The position numbers were made by a program, and so were the translations under genes. From JACCZX01 sp963829995 (GTDB taxonomy: Bacteria > Pseudomonadota > Gammaproteobacteria > Burkholderiales > Burkholderiaceae_F): 64,000 nucleotides of DNA. Shown piece by piece: positions 8,842 through 17,738 of this stretch (within the stretch, counting starts at the first letter, position 1; each line of letters starts with the position of its first letter). The notes below the pieces were generated by a model that worked only from the letters and a program-made list of their open reading frames with translations, searched no databases and was not told the origin of the DNA. The stretch covers positions 62,001-126,000 of the forward strand of contig CAWHKW010000025.1 in assembly GCA_963829995.1 (NCBI GenBank), in the 5' to 3' direction.

Positions 8842-10701
8842 ATGAGCGCAGTGCTTTCTGGAGCCATTACGGCTCCGCCGTACGTCAAGAACAAGAAGCT
8901 CAAAGCGTGGGTGGCCGATGTCGCTCGCCTGACTCAGCCCGACCGCGTCGTATGGTGTGATGGGTCGCAGCAGGAATACGACCGCTTGTGCGACGAGCTT
9001 GTTGCCGCAGGTACCTTTCGCCGGCTCAACGCCGCCAAGCGCCCAGGCAGCTTCCTTGCGTTATCTGACCCGGCCGACGTTGCCCGCGTAGAAGACCGCA
9101 CTTTTATTTGTAGCGAAACCAAGGAAGACGCTGGCCCGACCAACAACTGGGTCGACCCGGCGCAAATGCGCGCGACGTTGAATCGAGTTTTCGCGGGTTC
9201 GATGCGCGGCCGCACGATGTATGTGATTGCGTTTTCGATGGGGCCGCTGGGAAGCGATATCTCGCAAATCGGCGTTGAGATTTCCGACAGCGCCTATGTG
9301 GTTGTCAACATGCGGATCATGACCCGCATGGGCCGTGCGGTGATCGATGCGCTCGGGTCTGAGGGCGAGTTCGTGCCGTGCGTGCACTCCGTCGGCAAGC
9401 CGCTGACGCGTGGCGAGAAGGATGTGACGTGGCCCTGCAATTCCACCAAGTACATCGTTCACTTTCCGCAGACTCGCGAAATCTGGTCGTTCGGCTCGGG
9501 CTACGGCGGCAATGCGTTGCTCGGCAAGAAGTGCCTGGCACTTCGTATTGCATCGACGATGGCGCGCGACGCTGCGCGCACTGACGGCCTCGGCTGGCTG
9601 GCCGAGCACATGCTGGTCGTCGGCGTAACTTCACCTGAGGGAAAGAAGTATCACATCGCCGCGGCGTTTCCGTCGGCGTGCGGCAAGACCAATTTCGCAA
9701 TGCTGATTCCGCCGGCTGCATTTGCCGGATGGACCGTGACCACCGTCGGTGAGGACATTGCCTGGATCAAGCCGGGCAAGGACGGAAGGCTGTACGCGAT
9801 CAATCCGGAAGCGGGCTTCTTCGGGGTCGCCCCCGGCACTTCGGAAAAAACCAATCGCAACGCGATGGCGACACTGCGCGAGGACGTTATCTTTACCAAC
9901 GTCGCGCTGACCGACGACGGTGATGTCTGGTGGGAGGGCATGGGCCCGCCGCCTGCGCACTTGATCGACTGGCAAGGCAAGGACTGGACGCCCGCAGACG
10001 GTAAGGCCGGGCGCAAGGCGGCGCACCCAAACGCGCGGTTTACGGTGCCAGCGGCGCAGTGCCCGGCGATCGATGACGAGTGGGAGAACCCGGACGGCGT
10101 TCCGATCGATGCCTTCTTGTTTGGGGGCCGTCGCTCGACCACGGTGCCGCTGGTCACCGAGGCGCGCGACTGGATCGAAGGCGTTTATATGGCTGCCACG
10201 ATGGGATCGGAAACAACGGCTGCTCAGGCCGGCGCGCAAGGCGTGCTGCGACGTGATCCGTTCGCGATGCTGCCATTTTGCGGATACAACATGGGCGATT
10301 ACTTTTCGCATTGGCTGGCGCTAGGCGCGAACCTGGCAAAAAGTGGCGTCAAGCTACCGCAGATTTTCACGGTGAACTGGTTTCGTACCGGTGACGACGG
10401 CAAATTCGTATGGCCGGGCTTTGGCGAAAACATGCGGGTGCTGAAGTGGGTCGTTGACCGGGTCGAGGGCAAAGCCTCGGGTAACGAACATGTCTTTGGC
10501 GTATCGCCGCGTTACGAAGACATGGAGTGGAACGGTCTGGACTTTCCGCGCGCGAAGTTTGACGTGATCACATCGATAGATCTCGATGATTGGCGCAAGG
10601 AGATCCGTTCGCATACTGAGCTGTTCGCCAAACTCGCGGGCCGGCTTCCGAACGAGCTTGAAGACACGAAGTGCAACTTTGCACATAGGCTCGGCGAATA
10701 A
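8842..10701 (+). CDS. pckG: Phosphoenolpyruvate carboxykinase (GTP)
   Basis: A 619-residue cytosolic enzyme converting oxaloacetate and GTP to phosphoenolpyruvate, GDP and CO2, the entry step to gluconeogenesis. The GTP-family P-loop with its reactive cysteine, FPSACGKTN, is at residues 276-284, and the 'GEDIAWIKPGKDG' and 'FGVAPGTSEKTN' metal and nucleotide regions follow. The substrate region 'RTMYVIAFSMGPLGS' is also present. ATG 8842 is chosen over upstream in-frame starts because AGGAGGC lies just before it. Full length for the family. Confidence 0.96.
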   Translation: MSAVLSGAITAPPYVKNKKLKAWVADVARLTQPDRVVWCDGSQQEYDRLCDELVAAGTFRRLNAAKRPGSFLALSDPADVARVEDRTFICSETKEDAGPTNNWVDPAQMRATLNRVFAGSMRGRTMYVIAFSMGPLGSDISQIGVEISDSAYVVVNMRIMTRMGRAVIDALGSEGEFVPCVHSVGKPLTRGEKDVTWPCNSTKYIVHFPQTREIWSFGSGYGGNALLGKKCLALRIASTMARDAARTDGLGWLAEHMLVVGVTSPEGKKYHIAAAFPSACGKTNFAMLIPPAAFAGWTVTTVGEDIAWIKPGKDGRLYAINPEAGFFGVAPGTSEKTNRNAMATLREDVIFTNVALTDDGDVWWEGMGPPPAHLIDWQGKDWTPADGKAGRKAAHPNARFTVPAAQCPAIDDEWENPDGVPIDAFLFGGRRSTTVPLVTEARDWIEGVYMAATMGSETTAAQAGAQGVLRRDPFAMLPFCGYNMGDYFSHWLALGANLAKSGVKLPQIFTVNWFRTGDDGKFVWPGFGENMRVLKWVVDRVEGKASGNEHVFGVSPRYEDMEWNGLDFPRAKFDVITSIDLDDWRKEIRSHTELFAKLAGRLPNELEDTKCNFAHRLGE

Positions 10702-10782
10702 GCACTAAGTAGCGCCCGGGTGAAAGCTCGGGGATGGTTACGCTTGCAACCCCTTTGCTTTTTACAGATACTCACTTTCCCG

Positions 10783-11562
10783 ATGAGTACGACCGACGTC
10801 ATTCTCGAAACCCGCGGCCTTACCAAGGAGTTCAAAGGGTTTGTCGCGGTCGATGACGTCAATCTGAAGGTCCAGCGCGGGACGATCCACGCACTGATCG
10901 GACCGAATGGCGCCGGCAAGACCACCTGCTTCAACCTGCTGACCAAGTTCCTGACGCCGACGCGCGGGCACATTTTTTTTAACGGTACCGACATCACGGG
11001 TGACTCGCCGGTGCACGTTGCACGCCGCGGCATCGTTCGGTCGTTTCAGATCTCGTCGGTGTTTCCACATCTGACAGTGCTCGAAAACGTACGGATCGCT
11101 TTGCAGCGCGCCACGAATCAATCGTTTCGCTTCTGGCGCAGCGAAAAGGTGCTGCATTCGATGAATGCGCGCGCGCTCGAACTGCTCAATCAGGTTGATC
11201 TTGGCTCGTTCGCGAACGATGAAACCGTTTCGCTTCCGTATGGCCGCAAACGCGCGCTTGAGATTGCGACAACATTGGCGACCGAGCCCGAGTTGATGCT
11301 GCTTGATGAGCCAACGCAGGGCATGGGGCACGAAGACGTGGCGCGGGTCACCGATTTGATCAAGCGCGTGGCGGCTGGCCGCACGGTGATGATGGTCGAG
11401 CACAACATGAGTGTTGTAGCTGGGATCTCGGACCGCATCACCGTGCTTGCGCGCGGCGCGTTGCTGGCCGAGGGGCCGTACGGACAGGTGTCGAACGACC
11501 CCGCCGTCAAGGAAGCCTATATGGGAACGGCCGAGACTCAGTTGGAGGGAATCGGCCACTGA
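10783..11562 (+). CDS. livG: Branched-chain amino acid/amide ABC transporter ATP-binding protein LivG-like
   Basis: A 259-residue ABC ATPase of the LivG group, with Walker A 'GPNGAGKTT', LivG-type lead 'GIVRSFQISSVFPHLTVLENV', Walker B 'LMLLDEPTQGMG' and the H-loop 'VMMVEHNM'. The signature region reads 'VSLPYGRKRALEIA', a normal LivG variant of LSGGQ. ATG 10783 begins the family-typical N-terminus; an upstream GTG (10720) adds 21 residues without similarity. No good ribosome-binding site is visible. First gene of a five-gene uptake operon, translationally coupled to livF. Confidence 0.92.
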   Translation: MSTTDVILETRGLTKEFKGFVAVDDVNLKVQRGTIHALIGPNGAGKTTCFNLLTKFLTPTRGHIFFNGTDITGDSPVHVARRGIVRSFQISSVFPHLTVLENVRIALQRATNQSFRFWRSEKVLHSMNARALELLNQVDLGSFANDETVSLPYGRKRALEIATTLATEPELMLLDEPTQGMGHEDVARVTDLIKRVAAGRTVMMVEHNMSVVAGISDRITVLARGALLAEGPYGQVSNDPAVKEAYMGTAETQLEGIGH

Positions 11563-12278
11563 TGACCGCCGCGCTCGAAATCAAGAACCTGCACGCCTGG
11601 TACGGCGAATCGCACATCCTGCATGGCGTCGATCTGCACGTCGGCAAGGGCGAAGTGGTCACCTTGCTCGGACGCAATGGCGCTGGGCGTACGACAACAA
11701 TGCGGTCGATCCTCGGCTTGACCGGCGCGCGCAAAGGATCGATCCAGGTCGACGGCAAAGAAACGATTAGCCTGGCGACGCACCGGATCGCGCATCTGGG
11801 AATCGGTTATTGCCCGGAAGAGCGCGGCATCTTCGCTAGTCTGTCGTGCGAGGAGAATCTGATGCTGCCGCCGCGCGTAGGGACCGTGAATGGCGCCGGC
11901 CAGGGCATGAGCATCGACGAGATTTATGTGATGTTTCCAAACTTGAAAGAGCGCTCGAAATCTCAAGGCTCTCGATTGTCCGGCGGCGAACAGCAAATGC
12001 TGGCGGTGGCGCGCATACTGCGTACCGGTGCGCATCTACTGCTGCTCGACGAAATTTCAGAGGGCTTGGCGCCCGTAATCGTCAACAAACTGGCGGAGAT
12101 GATCCGCACTTTGAAAGCCAAGGGCTACACCATCGTGATGGTCGAACAGAACTTTCGCTTTGCAGCGCCGCTGGCCGACCGTTTTTATGTCATGGAGCAC
12201 GGGACCATCGTTGAATCGTTCCCCGCAGCACAACTGCGCGCGAAGGAAGACACGCTGCACGAGCTTCTTGGAGTTTGA
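11562..12278 (+). CDS. livF: Branched-chain amino acid/amide ABC transporter ATP-binding protein LivF-like
   Basis: A 238-residue ABC ATPase whose ATG overlaps the livG stop (ATGA). It has 'LSGGEQQMLAVARIL', Walker B 'LLLLDEISEGLAP' and the H-loop 'VMVEQN'. Oddly, Walker A reads GRNGAGRTTT: Arg43 replaces the usual lysine. The rest of the catalytic set (Glu after Walker B, His) is intact. Such ATPases pair with LivG under the LivH/LivM channel, so one nucleotide site of the heterodimer could be altered. Confidence 0.92.
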   Translation: MTAALEIKNLHAWYGESHILHGVDLHVGKGEVVTLLGRNGAGRTTTMRSILGLTGARKGSIQVDGKETISLATHRIAHLGIGYCPEERGIFASLSCEENLMLPPRVGTVNGAGQGMSIDEIYVMFPNLKERSKSQGSRLSGGEQQMLAVARILRTGAHLLLLDEISEGLAPVIVNKLAEMIRTLKAKGYTIVMVEQNFRFAAPLADRFYVMEHGTIVESFPAAQLRAKEDTLHELLGV

Positions 12279-12294
12279 CCAACAGGGAGACGTA

Positions 12295-13509
12295 ATGAAA
12301 CTGAACAAAGTATGTGCCGCACTCGCGGCGTGCGGTCTGGCACTCGGCATGACGGCAGCCGGCGCACAGACGCTTTCGGGTGACAAGATCGTTATTGGCT
12401 TTGTCACCGACATGTCGTCGCTGTATTCGGACATCGACGGCCCGGGCGGCGTGGAAGCGATTCGCATGGCGATCGCCGATATGCAGAAGGAGTTTCCAGG
12501 CAAGAAGATCGAAGTCGTGTTCGCGGATCATCAGAACAAAGCCGATATCGCGTCGGCGAAGGTTCGCGAGTGGATCGATCAGGGCGGAGCCGACGTGATC
12601 ATCGGCGGCACCAATTCGTCGACCGCGCTAGCGAGTGCGAAGATCGCGGCCGAGAAGAAGACGCCGTATATTTCGGTCGGCGCCGCCAGCTCGCGTTTGA
12701 CAAACGAGGACTGCACGCCGTACACGGTGCACTACGCGTACGACACGATTGCGCTCGCCAATGGCACGGGCGCTGCCGTCGTCAAGAGCGGAGGCAAGAG
12801 CTGGTTCTTCCTGACTGCTGATTACGCGTTCGGCCACTCGCTCGAAAAAGACACCGGCGACGTCGTGAAAGCGGCCGGGGGCAATGTCGTCGGCGCTGTG
12901 CGGCATCCGCTGTCGGCGTCCGACTTCTCTTCGTTCCTGCTGCAGGCACAGAACAGCAAGGCGCAGATTCTGGGTCTGGCCAACGCCGGCGGTGACACGA
13001 TCAATTCGATCAAGGCAGCAAACGAATTCGGCGTGACCAAGAACATGAAGCTTGCCGGCTTGCTGATGTTCATCAATGACATTCACAGCCTGGGATTGCC
13101 GACGACGCAGGGTATGTATCTGACCGACGGCTGGTATTGGAATCAGTCGCCTGAATCGCGTGCATGGTCGCGTAAATTCTTCGAAAAGATGAAACGCATG
13201 CCATCGATGCTGCAAGCGGGCGATTACTCGGCCGTCACTCAGTATCTAACGGCGGTGAAAGCAGCCGGTACTGATAATGCCGATGCGGTGATGGCGCAGC
13301 TTAAAAAGCAGAAGATCAACGACATGTTCGCTAAGGGCGGCTACATCCGTGCGGACGGCCGCATGATTCACGAGATGTACTTGATGCAGGTCAAAACACC
13401 GGCCGAATCCAAAGAGCCGTGGGATTACTTCAAGGTCGCACAGGTAATCCCTGGCGAGCAGGCGTATCAATCGCTTGCAAATTCGAAGTGCCCGTTGATC
13501 AAGAAGTAA
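12295..13509 (+). CDS. ABC transporter substrate-binding protein (branched-chain amino acid/amide type)
   Basis: A 404-residue periplasmic binding protein of the Leu/Ile/Val-binding fold. The signal peptide ends at 'TAAGAQT'. The mature start 'LSGDKIVIGFVTDMSSLYSDIDGPGGVEAIRMA' is typical of the amide/branched-chain group, followed by 'VIIGGTNSSTALA' and 'YISVGAASSRLTNEDCTPYTVH'. AGGGAGA lies 7 bases before the ATG. It sits inside the liv operon. The ligand may be an amino acid, amide or aromatic acid. Confidence 0.9.
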   Translation: MKLNKVCAALAACGLALGMTAAGAQTLSGDKIVIGFVTDMSSLYSDIDGPGGVEAIRMAIADMQKEFPGKKIEVVFADHQNKADIASAKVREWIDQGGADVIIGGTNSSTALASAKIAAEKKTPYISVGAASSRLTNEDCTPYTVHYAYDTIALANGTGAAVVKSGGKSWFFLTADYAFGHSLEKDTGDVVKAAGGNVVGAVRHPLSASDFSSFLLQAQNSKAQILGLANAGGDTINSIKAANEFGVTKNMKLAGLLMFINDIHSLGLPTTQGMYLTDGWYWNQSPESRAWSRKFFEKMKRMPSMLQAGDYSAVTQYLTAVKAAGTDNADAVMAQLKKQKINDMFAKGGYIRADGRMIHEMYLMQVKTPAESKEPWDYFKVAQVIPGEQAYQSLANSKCPLIKK

Positions 13510-13520
13510 CAGCTGCTGTG

Positions 13521-13544
13521 GCCGGTCGGCTTCTGCCGACCGGC
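13521..13544 (+). terminator. Hairpin between binding-protein gene and livH
   Basis: A perfect 9-bp stem, GCCGGTCGG with CCGACCGGC, and a 6-base loop, 11 bases after the binding-protein stop. No T-tract follows, so it is more likely a partial terminator or an mRNA-stabilising hairpin that keeps the binding-protein message abundant relative to the permease genes. Confidence 0.5.
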
Positions 13545-13563
13545 GCCCCTGAGTGTTAATTAA

Positions 13564-14448
13564 ATGGAGATATTCGGCCGTCCGTTGCCTGCGCTGTTGA
13601 GCCAGTTGCTGCTCGGACTCGTCAACGGCTCGTTCTATGCGATTTTGTCGCTCGGGCTGGCGGTCATTTTCGGATTGCTGAACGTCATCAATTTTGCGCA
13701 CGGCGCGCTGTACATGATGGGCGCGATCTTTGCGTGGATGGGCCTGACGTACTTCGGGCTCAACTATTGGGTAATGCTGATACTGGCGCCATTGCTGGTC
13801 GGCGTTTTCGGCATCGTTATCGAGCGGTTGCTGTTGCGTCATTTGTACAAGCTCGATCATCTGTACGGCCTGCTGCTTACCTTCGGTTTGACCTTGCTGA
13901 TCGAAGGATTTTTTCGCTCGTTCTACGGTGTATCGGGCTTACCGTATTCGGTGCCCGAGCAGCTCGCCGGCGCGACCAACCTTGGCTTTATGGTGCTGCC
14001 CAATTATCGAGCGTGGGTCGTTGTCGCTTCCCTGATTGTTTGTTTTGGGACGTGGTACGTCATCGAACGCACGAAGCTTGGAGCTTTGCTTCGCGCGGGG
14101 ACCGAAAACCCGAAACTGACCCAAGCATTCGGCGTCAACGTGCCATTGATGGTGACGTTGACCTACGGTTTCGGAGTCGCCCTTGCTGCATTTGCCGGCG
14201 TACTGGCAGCGCCCATTTTGCAGGTGCAGCCGCTAATGGGAAGCAACCTGATCATCGTGGTCTTCGCGGTGGTAGTGATCGGCGGCATGGGGTCGATCAT
14301 GGGTTCGATTCTTACCGGGTTGGGCCTCGGCGTCATCGAAGGCTTCACTCGCGTGTTCTATCCGGAAGCTTCGGCGACCGTCGTGTTCCTAATCATGGCG
14401 ATCGTCTTGCTGCTGCGCCCCGCCGGCCTGTTCGGCAAGGAGAAGTAG
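13564..14448 (+). CDS. livH: Branched-chain amino acid/amide ABC transporter permease LivH-like
   Basis: A 294-residue inner-membrane permease with about eight hydrophobic helices. It begins with the typical 'LLSQLLLGLVNGSFYAILSLGLAVIFGLLNVINFAHGA' region and has the cytoplasmic ATPase-contact segment 'LGALLRAGTENPKLTQAFGVNV'. The C-terminus 'LLLRPAGLFGKEK' is characteristic of LivH. It pairs with LivM to form the translocation channel. Confidence 0.92.
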   Translation: MEIFGRPLPALLSQLLLGLVNGSFYAILSLGLAVIFGLLNVINFAHGALYMMGAIFAWMGLTYFGLNYWVMLILAPLLVGVFGIVIERLLLRHLYKLDHLYGLLLTFGLTLLIEGFFRSFYGVSGLPYSVPEQLAGATNLGFMVLPNYRAWVVVASLIVCFGTWYVIERTKLGALLRAGTENPKLTQAFGVNVPLMVTLTYGFGVALAAFAGVLAAPILQVQPLMGSNLIIVVFAVVVIGGMGSIMGSILTGLGLGVIEGFTRVFYPEASATVVFLIMAIVLLLRPAGLFGKEK

Positions 14449-14456
14449 GTGAAGCT

Positions 14457-15455
14457 GTGGTGAAAGTAAACAGGGAGTTCACCATTTTCCTGGCGTTGCT
14501 GGTGCTGGTTGCGCTGCTGCCGGCACTTGGGGCGTATCCGGTGTTCGTGATGAAGGTGATGCTGTACGCACTGTTCGCGTGCGCATTCAACTTGCTGATC
14601 GGCTACACCGGGTTGCTTTCGTTCGGCCATGCTGCATTTCTGGGCGGCGCCGCGTACGCGACCGGGCACGCGTTAAAAGAGTGGGGAGTGCCGACCGAAG
14701 TCGGCTTGCTGATCGGCGTTCTGGCTGGTGCCGCGCTCGGCTTGGTGATGGGCTTGCTGGCAATACGACGCAGCGGCATTTACTTCTCGATGATCACGCT
14801 GGCTTTGGCGCAGATGCTTTACTTCTTTTTCCTGCAGGCGCCATTTACCTACGGTGAAGACGGCTTGCAGAGCGTGCCGCGTGGCAGGCTGCTGGGGTTT
14901 ATCGATCTGAGCAGCGATCTCACGATGTACTACGTCATTCTCGGCATCTTCGTGGTGTCGTTTCTGTTGATCTATCGGACGGTGCACTCGCCGTTCGGGC
15001 AGGTGTTAAAGGCGATTCGTGAAAACGAGGCACGTGCGACGTCGCTCGGTTACGACGTGGCGCGCTTCAAGCTGCTCGCGTTTGTGTTGTCCGCGGCTCT
15101 GGCGGGATTGGCGGGCGCCAGCAAGACGCTTGTGCTCGGCTTCGCGACATTGACCGACGCCCACTGGAGCACATCCGGACTCGTCATTCTGATGGTGCTG
15201 GTCGGCGGCATGGGAACGATGCTAGGTCCGATCCTTGGCGCCGTGATTGTGGTTGCGCTCGAAAACAAGGTCGGCAATATCGGCGCGTTCATCGGTCGCA
15301 CTACCGGCATCGAGTGGTTCAACGGATTGGGCGAGTCGGTGACGATCGTCATTGGGCTTATCTTCGTGATCTGCGTGATGGCGTTTCGGCGCGGCATCGT
15401 CGGCGAATTCCAGGCGTGGTGGGCGCGCCGCCGGCTCGCGCCCGCCACCACTTGA
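14457..15455 (+). CDS. livM: Branched-chain amino acid/amide ABC transporter permease LivM-like
   Basis: About 332 residues. The open frame extends far upstream over livH; the start is placed at GTG 14457 (GTG 14460 is an alternative), 8 bases after the livH stop, with a GGAG/AGTAGG region before it. It shows the LivM features 'LIGYTGLLSFGHAAFLGGAAYA', 'IRRSGIYFSMITLALAQM', and the coupling segment 'VLKAIRENEARATSLGYDVARFK'. Last gene of the uptake operon. Confidence 0.9.
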   Translation: MVKVNREFTIFLALLVLVALLPALGAYPVFVMKVMLYALFACAFNLLIGYTGLLSFGHAAFLGGAAYATGHALKEWGVPTEVGLLIGVLAGAALGLVMGLLAIRRSGIYFSMITLALAQMLYFFFLQAPFTYGEDGLQSVPRGRLLGFIDLSSDLTMYYVILGIFVVSFLLIYRTVHSPFGQVLKAIRENEARATSLGYDVARFKLLAFVLSAALAGLAGASKTLVLGFATLTDAHWSTSGLVILMVLVGGMGTMLGPILGAVIVVALENKVGNIGAFIGRTTGIEWFNGLGESVTIVIGLIFVICVMAFRRGIVGEFQAWWARRRLAPATT

Positions 15456-15626
15456 CGACACGCATCGCCTGTTTGTGGCGGCAGGCGTCAACAGCTGCCA
15501 AGTAGGGCGTTATCACCTCTTATCGGCTAAACGGAGTCTGTAAAGACGACACCTTCGTCGATACAATCGATTGATCCGGGCCATTGCTCCGATCGACCAG
15601 CACTTCCGCACGGTCTCAATAAACGC

Positions 15627-17558
15627 ATGGCGTTAAACGTTTCGATGATGTATCGGCGCACTGATCGCGGTGTGCGCGAGGTATATGAAAAGTCGCATAA
15701 GTTCACCCAGAGCGAGCGACTGATCCTGATTCTGTTGGACGGCCGGCTCAATGTTGCCGGCTTAAAAACTCGTCTGCCGAGCCTGAACGACGATCGCATC
15801 GAACGCGCGCTGCGCAAGTTGCAGGAGGCGAATCTGGTAGAACAGATTAGCTACGAGGCGGGCAAAGGCAACGGGACAGCGGCGCCGGACACGACGCCGC
15901 TTGAGCCCGAAGCGGTCGCACATTTTCTGGAGCAGACCGACCTCGATCCGATCACGGTCTTTGGAGATTCCGAAGAGGCGATCGCGGCCGAGATGGTGCG
16001 CGCCAGCGTGGAACAGGCTGCGGCGCAGTTGGCCAAGGAAGTGACGATCATGGGCCGCTCGATCGGCTCGCCACAGCCAGCGCAAAGGTCTAGGTCTGGC
16101 GCGGAGAAACAGGAAAGTAGGCGCTCACACAAAGGGCGTGCGAAGCAGCCCGAAACCACCACCTCACACGGCCTGAACGGCGCCTCCACACATTGGGCGA
16201 TCACCACCGTTAACGTTCCTGATCGGCTTGACTTACAGGAAGAGCGCGACCGGGCTGAGGAGGTCGAATATTCGGACGGAAGGCGCCGCGAGATCCTCCG
16301 CGTTTGGATGAAGCGGCTCCTGATGGTTGCGGTGTTAGCGGTCATCGCCGCCGGCGTCTACGCCACCGTGGCGCCGCTGCGCGAAGAAACCTCGGCCGCG
16401 CGCGTGTCGGAGCGACTGACTGCGGTGTTCAAGCGCCCGGTTCGAGTGGCGGAAACCGATTTCAGGTTTTCGCCGACGCCGCGCCTGATCGTGCGCACGA
16501 TAGACGTAGGCGGCCAGTTCAACGCCGGAGAGATTTCGCTTCTGATCAACTGGAAGGATTTGTGGAGCGCGATACGCGGCGGCAACTGGGTGTGGAGCGA
16601 AGCGCTGATCGCTCCAATGACGATTACGCCGGCGCAAGCGGCTTACATCGTTCGCACGCTGCCCGGTGGCGCGCGCGAGCTTCCGAGCAAGATTTCCACA
16701 ATCCGCTTCGCGTCGGTCCGCATCGGTGACTCTCGGTTGTTTCCAGACGCATTTGAAGGCGTCTTGCGTCGTACTCCCGATGGCACGTTCGGCCCGCTGG
16801 TGCTTCGGCCGCTGGGTGCGGAGGGAACGATGCAGCTGTCGTTTCGCCCTGGCCGGCTGCAGGACGGTCGCGAATCGATCGAGTTCCGCCTGGAGGCCGA
16901 CCGGTGGACGCCCCCGTTTGGGCCGCGCGTCCGCTGGAACGAGATTCAGGCGACCGGGCGCATCTTCGACAACGTTATCGAAGTATCGGATTTCACGCTT
17001 GCGGGATTTTTCGGCATGACGAGCGGCACGGTCTATGCGGCCACCGACGTCGAGTGGGCAATCACCGGGATCGCCGGAGCCTCGAATATCGACGTCGAAT
17101 CGGTTTTGCAGACGTTGCGGCCGGCGGCGCAGGTCGCCAGCGGGGAAGGACCACCGACTGCCGTGCAAGGCACCGCGACGATGAGCCTGACAATGGCGGG
17201 ACGCGGCCCCTCGTTGGACGACGCGATCGCCCGCACTGCTGTCGCGGGTCCTTTCCAAATACGCTGGGCGACGCTGAACGGAATCAACTTGGGACTGGCC
17301 GCGTCACAGGGTGCGATGGCAGCAGGGACGACCCGCTTTACCGAATTCAACGGACTGATGGCGGCGTCCGCCAACGGCGTGCGGTTTGAAGATACCGGCG
17401 GCCGCGCCGGAGCGATGGCAGCGCGCGGAGATTTCACAGTCGACCCCGATCTGGCGCTCGCCGGTGGCGTACGGGTCGAGCTGGGTACTCAGCGCGTACA
17501 GGCTCCGGTTAGCCTGCGAGTCAGGGGTACGGTCCTGGATCCCCGCTTCAGCCAGTAG
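15627..17558 (+). CDS. Single-pass membrane protein with winged-helix-like N-terminus and AsmA-like C-terminal region
   Basis: A 643-residue protein of unknown role. Residues about 20-75 ('KFTQSERLILILLDGRLNV...RIERALRKLQEANLVEQ') resemble a winged-helix domain like those in response-regulator or MarR-type proteins. A low-complexity basic linker follows (about 145-190). One membrane helix lies at about 229-250, just after a basic stretch, so the N-terminus is probably cytoplasmic. The remaining ~390 residues are periplasmic and beta-rich and resemble AsmA-family proteins ('RPVRVAETDFRFSPTPRLIVRTI', with a closing 'VSLRVRGTVLDPRFSQ'). AsmA-like proteins act in envelope lipid handling. I cannot name the gene; the domain assignments are inferences. 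Confidence 0.7.
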   Translation: MALNVSMMYRRTDRGVREVYEKSHKFTQSERLILILLDGRLNVAGLKTRLPSLNDDRIERALRKLQEANLVEQISYEAGKGNGTAAPDTTPLEPEAVAHFLEQTDLDPITVFGDSEEAIAAEMVRASVEQAAAQLAKEVTIMGRSIGSPQPAQRSRSGAEKQESRRSHKGRAKQPETTTSHGLNGASTHWAITTVNVPDRLDLQEERDRAEEVEYSDGRRREILRVWMKRLLMVAVLAVIAAGVYATVAPLREETSAARVSERLTAVFKRPVRVAETDFRFSPTPRLIVRTIDVGGQFNAGEISLLINWKDLWSAIRGGNWVWSEALIAPMTITPAQAAYIVRTLPGGARELPSKISTIRFASVRIGDSRLFPDAFEGVLRRTPDGTFGPLVLRPLGAEGTMQLSFRPGRLQDGRESIEFRLEADRWTPPFGPRVRWNEIQATGRIFDNVIEVSDFTLAGFFGMTSGTVYAATDVEWAITGIAGASNIDVESVLQTLRPAAQVASGEGPPTAVQGTATMSLTMAGRGPSLDDAIARTAVAGPFQIRWATLNGINLGLAASQGAMAAGTTRFTEFNGLMAASANGVRFEDTGGRAGAMAARGDFTVDPDLALAGGVRVELGTQRVQAPVSLRVRGTVLDPRFSQ

Positions 17559-17566
17559 CCTCCATT

Positions 17567-17582
17567 TGTTTCACGTGAAACA
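17567..17582. other. parS: parS centromere site (perfect)
   Basis: TGTTTCACGTGAAACA, an exact 16-bp match to the bacterial parS consensus bound by ParB, 9 bases after the AsmA-like gene and about 4.4 kb before parB. ParB loads here and slides as a CTP-dependent clamp; ParA then moves the origin region. Confidence 0.95.
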
Positions 17583-17600
17583 CGCCGATCGGTGGGCGTG

Positions 17601-17616
17601 GGATCCACGTGAAACA
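17601..17616. other. Degenerate second parS-like site
   Basis: GGATCCACGTGAAACA matches the parS consensus at 13 of 16 bases; the right half-site and central CACGTG are intact while the left arm is changed at three positions. It lies 34 bases from the perfect site, centre to centre. Confidence 0.55.
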
Positions 17617-17738
17617 TCTCGATCCCTGTGCAGTCGAACGCGCTGCGTATACTTCGGCGCGACCCCCGGCAGCGCACTGCAATAACGTCAGCACGTGCGC
17701 CGAGTTTGAATTTTTGGCACCCGTAATTTTCGAATCCG

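Noticed and set aside
9061..10311. Long minus-strand open frames over pckG
   Set aside because: Antisense shadows of a full-length, motif-complete PEP carboxykinase.
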